Below, piece by piece: positions 49,596 to 62,430 of a stretch of 64,000 bases of DNA. Source of the DNA: Odobenus rosmarus divergens. Its lineage: Eukaryota > Chordata > Mammalia > Carnivora > Odobenidae. Each line of letters starts with the position of its first letter. The first letter of the stretch is position 1. The stretch is taken from assembly GCF_000321225.1 (NCBI RefSeq), contig NW_004450323.1, positions 1,062,229-1,126,228 of the forward strand. Reading direction: 5' to 3'. Position numbers and translations under genes: made by a program. Under the pieces are notes generated by a model. That model had not been told where the DNA came from. It saw only the letters and a list, made by a program, of their open reading frames with translations, and ran no database searches.

Positions 49596-50037
49596 ATGAA
49601 CCACCCAGGTGTCCCCCCCTTGCCTTTATTGACCTTCTTTACAAGAGTTGTTCCCCCCCCCCACTGGCCTGGTCACACCGCAGGAGTCCCTGGTGAGTCA
49701 CTCCTCACTCCTCGGAGTCTCCTCTCTGCGTCTCCCGATCTCTCCACCGTTAAGGCCCCCCTGCCCCCCTCCCCTTCCCTGCTGCTCCAGGGATGCCAGT
49801 CCTGAGGGACTGTGAGAGAGGCCGGGGAGTAGTTGTAGTTGAGGGAGGACTACCCGCAGGCAGACAGGCATGCCCCTGGCCCTGGCGGAGCTGCCCTGGT
49901 GGTGTGGGGCGCTCTCTGAGCCTCTACCTGAGGGCCCAATGAGATCAAGTCCGTGAAAGGGGGGGGTGTTCCTAACTTTCCCTGCCCTCAGCCACAACAG
50001 CACCATATCTAACAGCTGGTTACTGCAGTTATCTCCT

Positions 50038-50270
50038 AATAATAGCAAGCCTTTATTGAGCACCTACTGTATACTGGCCCACTCCTACCCATATTGATTC
50101 AATTACTCTTCACAACAATCCTACTAGGTACTATTGTCATCACCTCCCCCCCCCCCCGTTTTAACAGGAGCAGAGAGAGGTGAAGTGATTTGTTGAAGGT
50201 TAAAAAGCAGAGCCAGGATTCAAACCTAGGCAGCCTGGCTCTAGAATCCATGGTCTTACCCTGTGTCTTA
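50038..50270 (-). repeat. MIR
   Basis: Antisense MIR: CCTTTATTGAGCACCTACTG, CTCTTCACAACAATCCTACT, AGGTACTATTGTCATC, AGAGCCAGGATTCAAACCTA, GGCAGCCTGGCTCTAGAATC. A C-run (50145-50157) replaces part of the core. Confidence 0.85.
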
Positions 50271-50401
50271 CTCACCCCCCATTATTTGATGGAAATCCTC
50301 TTGCTGTTGTGTGCTTAGTACTTTGCTGGGCACATCGGAACTGTTTGGTAAGTAACTCGGTAACTAATTGGTAAACATTTTCTTTGTCAAGGAGGAAAAA
50401 A

Positions 50402-50592
50402 TTTTTTAAAAGATTTTATTTGAGAGAGAGAGTGAGAGAGAGAGAGAGAGAGAGCACAAGCAGGGGGAGGGGCAGAGGGAGAAGCAGACTCCCCGCTGAG
50501 GGGGGAGCCTGATGTGGGCTCTATTCACGGACCCCAGGATCATGACCTGAGCTGAAGGCAGACGCCCAACTGACTGCGCCACCCAGGCACCC
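50402..50592 (-). mobile_element. Can-SINE
   Basis: Reverse copy: T-rich tail, long (GA)n, CAAGCAGGGGGAGGGGCAGA, and head complement GCCACCCAGGCACCC. It lies about 0.9 kb before LHX4 exon 2. Confidence 0.95.
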
Positions 50593-51472
50593 TGGAAAAC
50601 TTTTGAGATGGGAAAAAATGCCATATGCATAAGGACAGTTTGCAGGTATCCAGACCCATGCAGATCTGCCTCAGTGTGGCTCCTGGTAGTTTTCATGGGG
50701 CATTTTGGTGGGAGAATGGGGTCAAAGAGCAAGCCATCTAGTGGGTCTGACTTTCAGGCACATGTTGGTAGCTGCCGAGGCCATAACGGGAACAGGCTGG
50801 GTTCGGGGTTTAGTGGGCCCAACACTGACACATGTCCGTCTGTCACTAGTGATGTCACCTAGTGAGGGTCGCAGTAGCCTATCTACAGGTCTGAGATATG
50901 AATGACTTAGTACTGGAGCTTTCTTTCTACATAGATTTAGATGTGTTCACATCTCCAGCCCCCCCAAGTGCTTTGAGGCTAATTCCCTTATGTTAACACT
51001 TTTAAATGGTATCACACCAACACATATGATATGAACCAAGAAACATGGATGATTCCTGAGAGATTTGGTTTTCCTGGCCCACTCCTACCCGTATTGATAT
51101 TTTGGAGTGCACTGGAGAAACTGGTGAACTGTTTCAAAGTGGAACTTCTTAGAGAAGACGTGATCAAGTATTTATTCAGTGGGAAACATCGGTGGAGCTA
51201 CTCATGTGTGCCAGGCACGGTGCTGGGCAGTCAGGATCCAAAGCTGCGAAAGGAGCACTGTTCCTGCCCCTTGAGAATCCCGCCTCCTAATGAGAAACAC
51301 AGGGTGGATTGGATTTCGGTTCCCACCTGCCGCCTGGACCGGCGACCTCCGTGGGTGTATAGCCCGCACTATTCTATGTGGCAGCCGAAGGGTTTGGGTG
51401 ATGTCCTTTTCCTCCCATGGGGAAGGAGTTGTGAAGAATGGGAAGGCGTCCACACAGGGTCCAGCCCGGTGA

Positions 51473-53800
<2,328 letters not shown>

Positions 53801-53806
53801 TTTATT

Positions 53807-54009
53807 TAAAGATGTATTTATTTATTTTAGAGGTAGAGTGTAAGTGAGGGGAGGGGCAGAAAGAGAAGGGGAGAGAGAATCTCCAGCAGACTCCCCACTG
53901 AGCACAGAGCCCCATGTGGGGGGGGGGCTCGATTCCACAAGGCAGAGACCATGACCTGAGCTGAAGTCAAGAGTCCGACCCCCAACCAACGGAACCACCC
54001 AGGCGCCCC
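53807..54009 (-). mobile_element. Can-SINE
   Basis: Reverse copy: CAGACTCCCCACTGAGCACA middle, GGGCTCGATTCCACAAGGCA, and head complement CCACCCAGGCGCCCC. Possible decayed target duplication GGACCCGTGACTTA / GGCCCATGATTTA. Confidence 0.92.
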
Positions 54010-55439
54010 AGGCCCATGATTTAGTCACAGTCACTCTCTTTGTCCCACAGGACCACTCTGCTTCATAAAATGACCCCCCCTCAGGGTTGGAACCTTTTGT
54101 GAAGTAGGGGAGCCGGCCACAGAGTCAGTGCTGAATCCGGTCCTTTCTCTGTGACAAGGGGCTGTGTGGAGAGAAATTTAAAGCTGAGGTGATTCTGCTG
54201 GCTGTTAATGGAGGGTGGCTCAGACCTGAAGATTGGGCCACTCTGAAGCCCCCAGGGAGGTCACTTGGCTCCCCAGGCAGTCAGGCCCCACAGAGCTCTT
54301 TGGGACTGTGGCTGTTTGGTCGAGCCCCTCACAGTCCTAGGGGAGGACACAGAGGGAGTCAGTCCTCCAGGGTCAGATTGGCTTCACCTTCCACCCCCAG
54401 GGGTCTGGGAACTGCTGCCCACGTGGGGCTCAGGCTGTAACTTGGCCGCAGAGCCGGTGGTCTGCTCCTCATGACTGTTCAATAAACGTCACCAGGCACC
54501 TGCTCTCAGATGGCACAGCAGGGGACACGTGAGCAGAGAGAGCACAAGGCAGGGCTGGAGGGGCAGAGCAGTCCCGGAGCCCCAAGTCCCTCCCTTGTCC
54601 TACACGGGGCTGCAGGAGGGAAGGCAAGTGCCTGGTCAGAGCCAGGGAGACTCTCTTATCTCTGCTCCTTGAAGGAAAAGAAAAAAGAAAGAAAAATCCC
54701 TGACATTTTCTGCAACGTGAGGAGCATGGACCTCACTGATCCCCTCTCTGGTGTTAAGTTTCATGATCAGTATTTTAAATCTCTTTGCCCTTAACAAGGG
54801 CAGGGCCACTGCTTTGCACAGCTGTAAGGGGTATCCTTTATTCTGTGTGAAGTGTTTTGAATCCAGACTGTAATATGAAGGGTGCCCCGCTGCAGGTGGG
54901 GGAGGTCAGCCTTCCACCCCCCTTCCACCAGCCTTCAGCCCACAAGATGCAGTAATACTAGTGGCTGACAGCAGAGGGCGATGTTGATGTGTGCGCGGAC
55001 AAAGAAAGAAGTATTGTTGGAGGCTTGTACTCTGTGGTTGTTGCATTTTTCTCTTGGAGCTGGTGAATTCTATCTTGCCCAGTAACCTTGGCTGATTTTT
55101 GCTGTTTTTCGTTGGTTTTGCCTCTTGGGTCTTTGGCTGCCTTTCTCCAGAGGAAATGAAATTCTGAGACCGAGAGAAGAGGCAGTGAGTTGACTAACAC
55201 TGTGGTTCCAAGGCAATTACACTTGAATCACAAGCTGAGGAGCCAACAACTCCTTGTGTTGCATTTGCTAAACAGGACCTTTCTGGACTGTGTGTCGTGC
55301 AAGTCTCGGGTCCCCTATCTCCTTGCCAAGAGACCAGGGCCTGGGGAGGGCAGGAGTTTGGGAGTAGAGCTTCTGGGTCCCCCTCCTCACCGCTGACCAG
55401 GTCCTGGGAGGAGCCTGGTAGCTCGCTTACTCTGCAGCA
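54010..55439. other. LHX4 intron 2, no gene seen
   Basis: Unique-looking sequence with short frames without homology. A short AGAAAAGAAAAAAGAAAG-like A/G patch occurs near 54675. Confidence 0.5.
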
Positions 55440-55600
55440 TAGTGAACAGCACAGGGGTTCTCTGCTCCAGGAACTGGTTCAAGTACTGGCTCTGTCAGCA
55501 TCAGCTGGGCGCCCTTTGGCAAGTTCCTTAACATTTCTGAATGCCAGTGTCCTCTTCAGAAAAAGCGAGAATGTTGATGGTGCCTGCTCTAGCAGACCTG
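55440..55600 (+). repeat. MIR fragment
   Basis: Sense MIR: GGTTCAAGTACTGGCTCTGT, CCCTTTGGCAAGTTCCTTAA, CATTTCTGAATGCCAGTGTC and CTCTTCAGAAAAAGCGAGAA. Confidence 0.7.
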
Positions 55601-56799
55601 GACACAGGAACATCTCACAAAGGGGAGTTATTTTATGAACACAGTGGTTTGGTGAACCCAGACGGTGCTCAGTTGAATTTCTGTCCTGTCTCAAACTAGC
55701 TGTTTGTCAGCAAACAAGTGACCAGGCCTTTCTGAACGTCACTGCCTTATCTTTTCCAAGGTGCTCATTGTAACCCGCAGAGTTGTTGCGAAACGGGAAG
55801 GAAATAGCGAGTAAACCATGTCCAGCTCGATGCTGGCTGCTTGATCAGTGTCTCTGGGTTTCTGGCCCTGACATGTGGCCACTTGACCTACATCCCTGGA
55901 GGGCCAGGCTGTCAGGGCTCTCCCTCGGGGCTAGGCCTGTACTGACTTCTCCTGGCCTCCCTCCTCCCCGCCTCCAGGCCCCAGCTCTGAGACCTTCCTG
56001 TTGAGATGACATTTAACGTCAGCGGGGAGGGTAGTCCAGCAGAGCTGGGAGGGCACACTTCAGTGTGCTGGGGCTAAAGATGCCACGGGGGTTTGCATGA
56101 AGACTTGGGAAACAAAGCAGCAATGATTACAATCTGAAAACAAACCCAGCGAGGGGGTCAAAGAGAGAGCAGCATTTAGGTAAAGCACAGCATTCCAGAA
56201 CATTCCAGGCTTGCCTCACCAGGGCTGTGTGCTCGCCTGCCACAGGGGGGCTGGAGGGGAGAGCCGGGGGCGTTCTGAGAGTGACTGCCACGCCAGGGGG
56301 TTCCTGGCTAAACTTCCTGCGTCTCTGGGGGTGTCTCCCTGGCCCTGAGGCCTTCATCTACACGGTGGGGGGCAGCGATGGTCACTGCTGGGGACCCAGT
56401 GGGATAGAAGGCTGCTTCAACCTTCTTGTCAGTGGGGAGCTGTGTGGGCTGCGCCCCAGTCAGGCCTGGCAGGCGGCTCCATTCCTCACGGTGCCCCTCC
56501 CCCAGCCAGTCAATCTCCAGGCAGTGAGTGAGGCTGTCAGCCAAGGGCAGGTAAGCAGCGTCCTTGGGAGCCCAGGAGATGCTGATTTATCCCCGCAGTT
56601 CAGAACAGCCTGTTTCAGCTCCAGCACGCTCTGCGTTTGGCCAGGGCACTGGGTGGTTTCGCTGGCTGCAGCCTGGTCTTCACTGGTGACCTTGGCCCCA
56701 TCATCGCTCTGGTGACCGGGGCCTCCGTCCCTCAGCCAGGCAGATGCCCACAGGAGATCAGGTAATATGGGCAGAGGCCCACGCTCAGCCTTCCTGTGA
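55601..56799. other. LHX4 intron 2, no gene seen
   Basis: Unique-looking. The 162-codon frame at 56227-56715 has no recognised homology. Confidence 0.5.
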
Positions 56800-56960
56800 G
56801 GCGGACTTCCCAGGGGTGGGCAGGCTCTGGGGCTGAATCCAGACTCTCTGTGACCTGGGGGCATTTGACCCCTGAGCCTCAGTGTCCTGCCTCTGAAGAG
56901 GGCTGGGAATAAACCTCTCTACTTTTCTGGGTTACTGAGGATTGAATCAGATGAAGGAAG
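56800..56960 (+). repeat. MIR fragment
   Basis: Sense MIR: TCTGTGACCTGGGGGCATTT, TGAGCCTCAGTGTCCTGCCT, CTGGGAATAAACC, TACTGAGGATTGAATCAGAT. Confidence 0.65.
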
Positions 56961-59739
56961 TGGTTGTCATCATTATTAGGGGCTATTTTTATTAAGGTCA
57001 TGATGGTGGGTATATGTAGGGCAGAGAGAAAAAGAGAAGTAGGTTCCTGTGGGCAGAGGCTACAAAAAGCTGCAGATGAGGCAGGGGTCCTGAGGGGGTG
57101 GGAAGCGTGGCCCGTGTCCAGTGGCAATGTCAGGTCAGGGAAGTGGAACACCCGTCTGCCTGTCTGTGTGGGGGTGGTGGGGGGGGCCCCAGGAGTTCTC
57201 CCCACAGGATGCCATCCCTCCCTGTGTGGCCACAGCCTTCCCTTCCCAGAGCAGGGCGCGGGGTGGGGGGACCAGCCTGTACTTGCGTGGCTGCCTCTAG
57301 CCAGCTTGTACTCTGTCGCCCCAGGAAGAGGCCACCTCAGTTCTGGGGGTTAGTTGCTGGTCCAGTTCAGGGCCAGGTTCTTGTCAAGTCAGTGCTATCT
57401 CTGGAAACTACACACCTGCTAGCTTCCCTGTTACCTGCATGTGGATGCTCATGTGTGCGCACGCACATGCACACACATGCACGCGCACACATGTGCACAC
57501 GCGCACACACGCACACATTCTTTCTCTCTCTCTCTAGCAAAATGTGCTTAGGGAACCCACAGAGGGAGGGTCTCTTTGACGTGTGACTTTCCATAATTTC
57601 TGAATAGTTTATAGTCTAATTCCCTCGCTAAGCAAATTAAACCTTTTAAGGTAACGATCAAACGGTCCAGATAGTGTCTGTGCTTGTGGACATTTGTAAG
57701 AGTCAAACACACTGGTGGGACCAGGCCCGCCGTCATTTGCGAAGGCCTGTAATCAAGGCAGAAGCAATTACTTAGCCGAGCAGCTTCCCTGGGGACCCGA
57801 GGCTGTAGATCAGGCCCTGATGAGTCCGCGCATTATCTGTCCGCCTGCCCGCCTCCCCCCAGGCCCTGCTTCAGCTGTGCTGGCCCCCCTTCCCGGAGCC
57901 CAGCCTGGGGCAGAGGCCTCCTGACATCTGTGGGACCTGCATCCCAGAGACTTTCCGGCCTTGGGGAATCTGTTTGGAACCAGATGGTGGCAAATCAGCC
58001 TGGGGGTCGGATGGCATCTGGGCCATGGAAGCGGGTCCCCAAGCAAAGACGGACGTGGGTGCCCTCGGGGAGGGACGTGTGACGCTGCCTCTTCACCCCG
58101 GGAGAACACACCAGCCAGCAGCAGTAGCTGCCTGTCTCTTCATTGCTGGGGCTCAGCCACCTTCCCTCTCCTTCACCTCCATCCCAGGCGTTTCGTCACA
58201 GCTCCCAAGCTCCCAAACGCCCTCTCCTTCTATCCCCATTGCCCGTGCCCTCTCTCAGCCCGTCACCACCCCTCTGTGCCACAGGAACCTTCTCCCTGGC
58301 GGGCCCCTGGAACCACCCTGCCCAGCCCTCGCCAGCCGCGGTCCCTTCCTGCTGGTTCTCTGGCCCTGTCATCCACAAGGGGCCTGTGCGAGCCGCTGTC
58401 TGGCTCCTGGGCATCTGCCCCCGGCAGCCCCGCCTGCCCAGCGTTGGGCCCTGGGCCGGGAGCGCAGTGGCAGCCCGGCGGGAGGCACTGGCTATAGGAC
58501 CTCTGTCCCTGAATGTCCCTGCCCCTGCCTGTCACAACTCCTGCCACACCACCACTGAGGTCTTGGACTCAAGAATCAGCGAGCAAGCTGTGGAGGCCAC
58601 AGGAGCGCTGAGAATGTCTATTGCATGAGAACCTTCCGGGGGCCTTGCTGGATGTGCGGACTCCGGGCCTGGAATCAGGAGTCAGGGGCGGCTCTCCTGC
58701 TTTTAAGCAGATACCCCTGGTGGCTCTTGTGCACCGGGTACTTTGGTGACAGGTGAGCGAACACCTGGGCAGAGAGGGATTAGCCCAGAGTTAGCGGATT
58801 AGGTGGCTGGAGGGTCCCCATCTGGGCAAAGGGAATGGCCTATCTACCTGTGAGGGCCATTGTGTGGTTTACATGACACAGCTCACAGGAAATTGCCTGC
58901 AGACTATGTGCCCGATGCGTGTTTACCCAGATTAAGGGAGGTGGGCTGGACTCTTGTAGAGGAGGGTCGGATCCTGATCCAATGTCCCACTGCCTCTTGG
59001 GAAGCAAATCTACCCCCAGCAGGGAAGGAGGGGAAGCGTGGCTGAGGGAAAGGGGGAGTCGGGCTCTTGCCCCTTTTCTACCACTAACCGAGCTGTGTGA
59101 TCTTGAACAAGTCACTACCCCTCCCTGGGCCTCAGTTTTGTTCTGTGTTAAATGAGGGGATTGGACTAGGTCACAGATTCTAAAGCTTTTCCAGTAGCAT
59201 TCATCCCAGAATAATGTTGAATGTTCATTAAGAAGAAAAGCATTGTTAACCGCCCCCCCCCAATAAAAGGCAGAGCACCGTGGGGCCATTCCAGTGGGTC
59301 TGGGAGGTGTCCGTGTACGTGTGTGTTGTGGGGGGCTGTGTCTCCACACCCCCAAGGCTTTGACACTTTCTGGTGTCAGGCCTTCTCCAAATATGGCCCC
59401 TGTCTATGTCTGGAGAAGGCTGACCATTCTTGGGCAGAACTTTATGTGCCCGTGACATGGCTGGGCTGGTGATATATGTTGGAAATATTGGTACATACAG
59501 TAACAGTAAATATCAGCAACTTACCTGTCAAGTGTGGTGATAGATAAAAGAAATACAGGGAGGGAAGTGTCAGCTGGGAAAAAAATATACAGCTTGCCGT
59601 AAATCACCACCAAGCAATTAAAGCATAAAATTAAGTTATGCAGTATTTTGTTTCCTCGGGACAGGGCACTGTGCTGTGGCAGCACCCCCCTCCCCAGAGG
59701 TTGGCAGGGGCCTGGGCTAGCCCCTCCCCGACTGCCTCC
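56961..59739. other. LHX4 intron 2, no gene seen
   Basis: Contains a CA/CG-rich repeat at 57447-57536, a MIR-like part near 59085-59200 (GGGCCTCAGTTTTGTTCTGT), and C-rich unique sequence at about 57830-58560 that supports long frames on both strands without homology. Confidence 0.55.
57447..57536. repeat. CA/CG alternating repeat with (TC)n
   Basis: Alternating purine-pyrimidine tract of CACGCACATGCACAC type, ending in TCTCTCTCTCTC. Potential Z-DNA. Confidence 0.92.
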
Positions 59740-59880
59740 CGATGGCCACATAAAGAAGAGCATTGGGTTCCAATCCCGGCTTTGCCGTTCATGGCTGTGT
59801 GGTCTCTGGCACATTATCTACCGTCTCTGAACTTGTTTCATCTACAAATGGGGGACGTGTGTTACTGCATACCCTAGACA
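59740..59880 (+). repeat. MIR fragment
   Basis: Sense MIR: TTCCAATCCCGGCTTTGCCG, TGTGTGGTCTCTGGCACATT, ATCTACCGTCTCTGAACTTG, TTTCATCTACAAATGGGGGA. Confidence 0.7.
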
Positions 59881-62430
59881 CGGGTCCTTCATTGTTTATT
59901 CACCAGCTACTCACAGGATATGTATCTTGGGGAGGTACTGCTGTGGGTGCTAGACTCAGGGGTGAACAAAACAGATACAGGGCCTGATGGCATGGAGCTT
60001 GCCTTCTGGAGATGGAGAGATACGGGACACAAGAACAGTGCAGTGCATCCGTTGGAGACATGGCAGGAAGTGCTGGATCGGGGGGGGCAGGGCTAGTCAA
60101 GGAATGCCCCTGGAGAAGGCAACGTGTGAGGGGTGACCTGAAGAAAATGCACACGTGAGCCATGCAGGTATCTGGGGAGAGAGCATTCCAAGTCGAGGAG
60201 CCAGCATGGCTGAGCGAGTGAGCGGGCAGAGTGGTAGGAGATGAGGCTACATAGTCTTGGAGGGTCTTGTGGACCAGGAAAGGGAATTGGGCTTTTACCC
60301 TGAGTCAGGGGGAGCCTGGAAGGTATTGAGCAGGAGAGTGAGGTGGGAGCGCTATGGCTGCTGTGTGGGGGAAGGGCTGAAGCCAGGAGCGCCGTGAGTT
60401 GTGGGCGAGGCGTGACGGTGGCCTGAACTAGGGAGGCAGTGGTGCCGATGGTCAGAGTTTGGGGTAGTACCAACAGGGTGTGCTGACAGACTGGGTGCAG
60501 GTGTCCAAGGCTTTCAGCCTTAGTCCCGAGAAGGATGAAATCCCCATTGTCTGATGGGGGGCAGGTTCTGGGGGAGGATCAGGAGTTTGGTTGTGGACAT
60601 CCAAGTGGAGAGGCTGAGGAGGCAGTGGGATAGACCAGTCTGGAGTTAGTCGAGAGGTCTGGGCGAGAGGCTGCCAGAGAGGCCGGGCAGGACCAGGAGA
60701 GCTGTGTGAGTCCAGTGAGCGCCGTGTTCTAAGGAGGAGGGAGAGGGCCAATGCCACCGGAAGGTCAGGGGAGAAGAGACCTGACCACTGGGTCAGCAAC
60801 GCTGGGGTCATGGGTGACCTTGGCAAGGATGGTTTGGGTTGATTAGTGGGTGGCACCCTGATTTGGAGTGTGTATTCGTCAGGGCTCTCCAGAGAAACAG
60901 AACCAATGGGGTGTGTGTGTAATACAAAGAGATTTACTATAAGGATTGGCTCCTGTGATTTTGGAGGCTGAGAAGCCCCGAGATCTGCAGTCAGCAAGCT
61001 GAAGGCCCAGGAAAGCTGATAATGTAAATTCCAGTCCAAAAGCCAGCAGGCTGGAGAGCTAAGAAGAGCTGATGGTTCAGTTCAAGTCTAAAGGCAAGAA
61101 AAGGGCAATGTGGCAGCTCAAGGAAGTCAGGCAGGAGGACTTTCCTCTTACTCTTGGGAGAGTCAGCCTTTCTGGTCTATTCAAGCCTTCAACTGATTGG
61201 ATGAGGCCCACCCACAATGGGGAGAGCAATCTGCTTTCCTCAACCTACTGATTCATATGTTAATCTCATCCAAAACCCCGCCCACAGACACATTCAGAAT
61301 AATGTTTGACCAAATATCTGGGCATCCTGTGGCCTGGTCAAGTTGACACCCTATAACATTAACCATCAGAGTGGATTCAAGAGAAGAGTGGGAATAGGGG
61401 CATTAGAGACCCTGCGTGTAGACCCTTCTTTTCAGTTTTCCTCTAAAGGGAGTAGAGAAGTGGGTGGTAGATGGAGGGAGATGGGGGGTCAAGAGAGGGT
61501 TTTTTTGAAGTGGCAGAAACAAGAGTATGCTCATACACTGCTGGGGAGAATCGAGTCAGAGGGAAAATTAATCATGGCGGGGTGAAAGGAACAGTTGCTG
61601 GAGGACTGATCTTATGGGGCAAGAAGACGCGGACTCCGTGCCTGGGTGGGCGGTCGGCCTCAAACGGAGCGCAGATAGCCCTGCGGTAGGAAGCGGCGGG
61701 AAGGCGGATGGGTGGCTGGATAGGATAGTGTGGGCACATGGCAGGTCTTCTCTGGGAAGTAGGAAGCCGCGGGCTGGGCGTGCAGGTGCGGGGCTGGAGG
61801 GAGGAGGTGTCTGGGAGCACGGGACAGCGAATGGACTAGGGGAGGCGTACTGTGCTCCTCGGGCCCTCCTGAGGCACGGTCACAAATTTAAACTGAACCC
61901 AGTGGGTGAGGTGGTAAGTCAGGTGCTGGGTGGAGGCGGCAGAGGGTGGCGGGCAGGGCGGGGAAGTGACGGTGTGTGCAGGGGAAGGATTAGTGAGATG
62001 GACCACGGAGACCAGTGTAAGGATTAGGGGGTCTTGCCTGGGCAGAGCTGTGGGAGTCGGCGCTACAGGGAGCCAGCTGGACGGATGGGAGGTGGTGGCC
62101 AGCTGGGGTGGCGCCCGGAAGTGCCCCGGGGAGCCGCTGCAGTCCCTGCAAGGTCTAGGGGACCATGGAAGTGAGGGGCTGGGGAAGGACAGAGGCCCTG
62201 ACCGTCAGAGGAAGAGGTCAAAGAATAGAGGGAGCAGGGGCAGGGCGGACTGTTGTGCGCATAGTGAAGTCAGCAAGCGTTATGGCAGGAAGGACAGGAG
62301 CTGAATTCATCAGGAGTGAGGGGGAGGAGCGGGGCTAGCCGTGCCCGCCACAAGGAGGGAGCAGGCTGTGGTCTGTGGATCAAGCCCAAGTGTGTACGCA
62401 CAGGGACACACAGTGGGTGCTTGGTAACGG
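59881..62430. repeat. Long ancient interspersed repeat, interrupted by MLT2
   Basis: GAACAAAACAGATACAGGGC, GAGCATTCCAAGTCGAGG, GGACCAGGAAAGGGAATTGG and, beyond the LTR, GGAGGGAGATGGGGGGTCAA read like segments of a common old mammalian repeat whose family I cannot name. It has no coding potential, and its right boundary is uncertain. Confidence 0.4.
60871..61368 (-). mobile_element. MLT2-type solo LTR (ERVL)
   Basis: Antisense MLT2 consensus is readable throughout: GTCAGGGCTCTCCAGAGAAA, CAGAACCAATGGGGTG, GCTCCTGTGATTTTGGAGGC, GAGGCCCACCCACAATGGGG, TATGTTAATCTCATCCAAAA, AATGTTTGACCAAATATCTG and TCAAGTTGACACCCTATAAC. It has TG...CA ends and is bounded by GAGTG at 60866-60870 and 61369-61373, an exact 5-bp target duplication. 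No internal retroviral genes, so a solo LTR from recombination. Confidence 0.93.
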
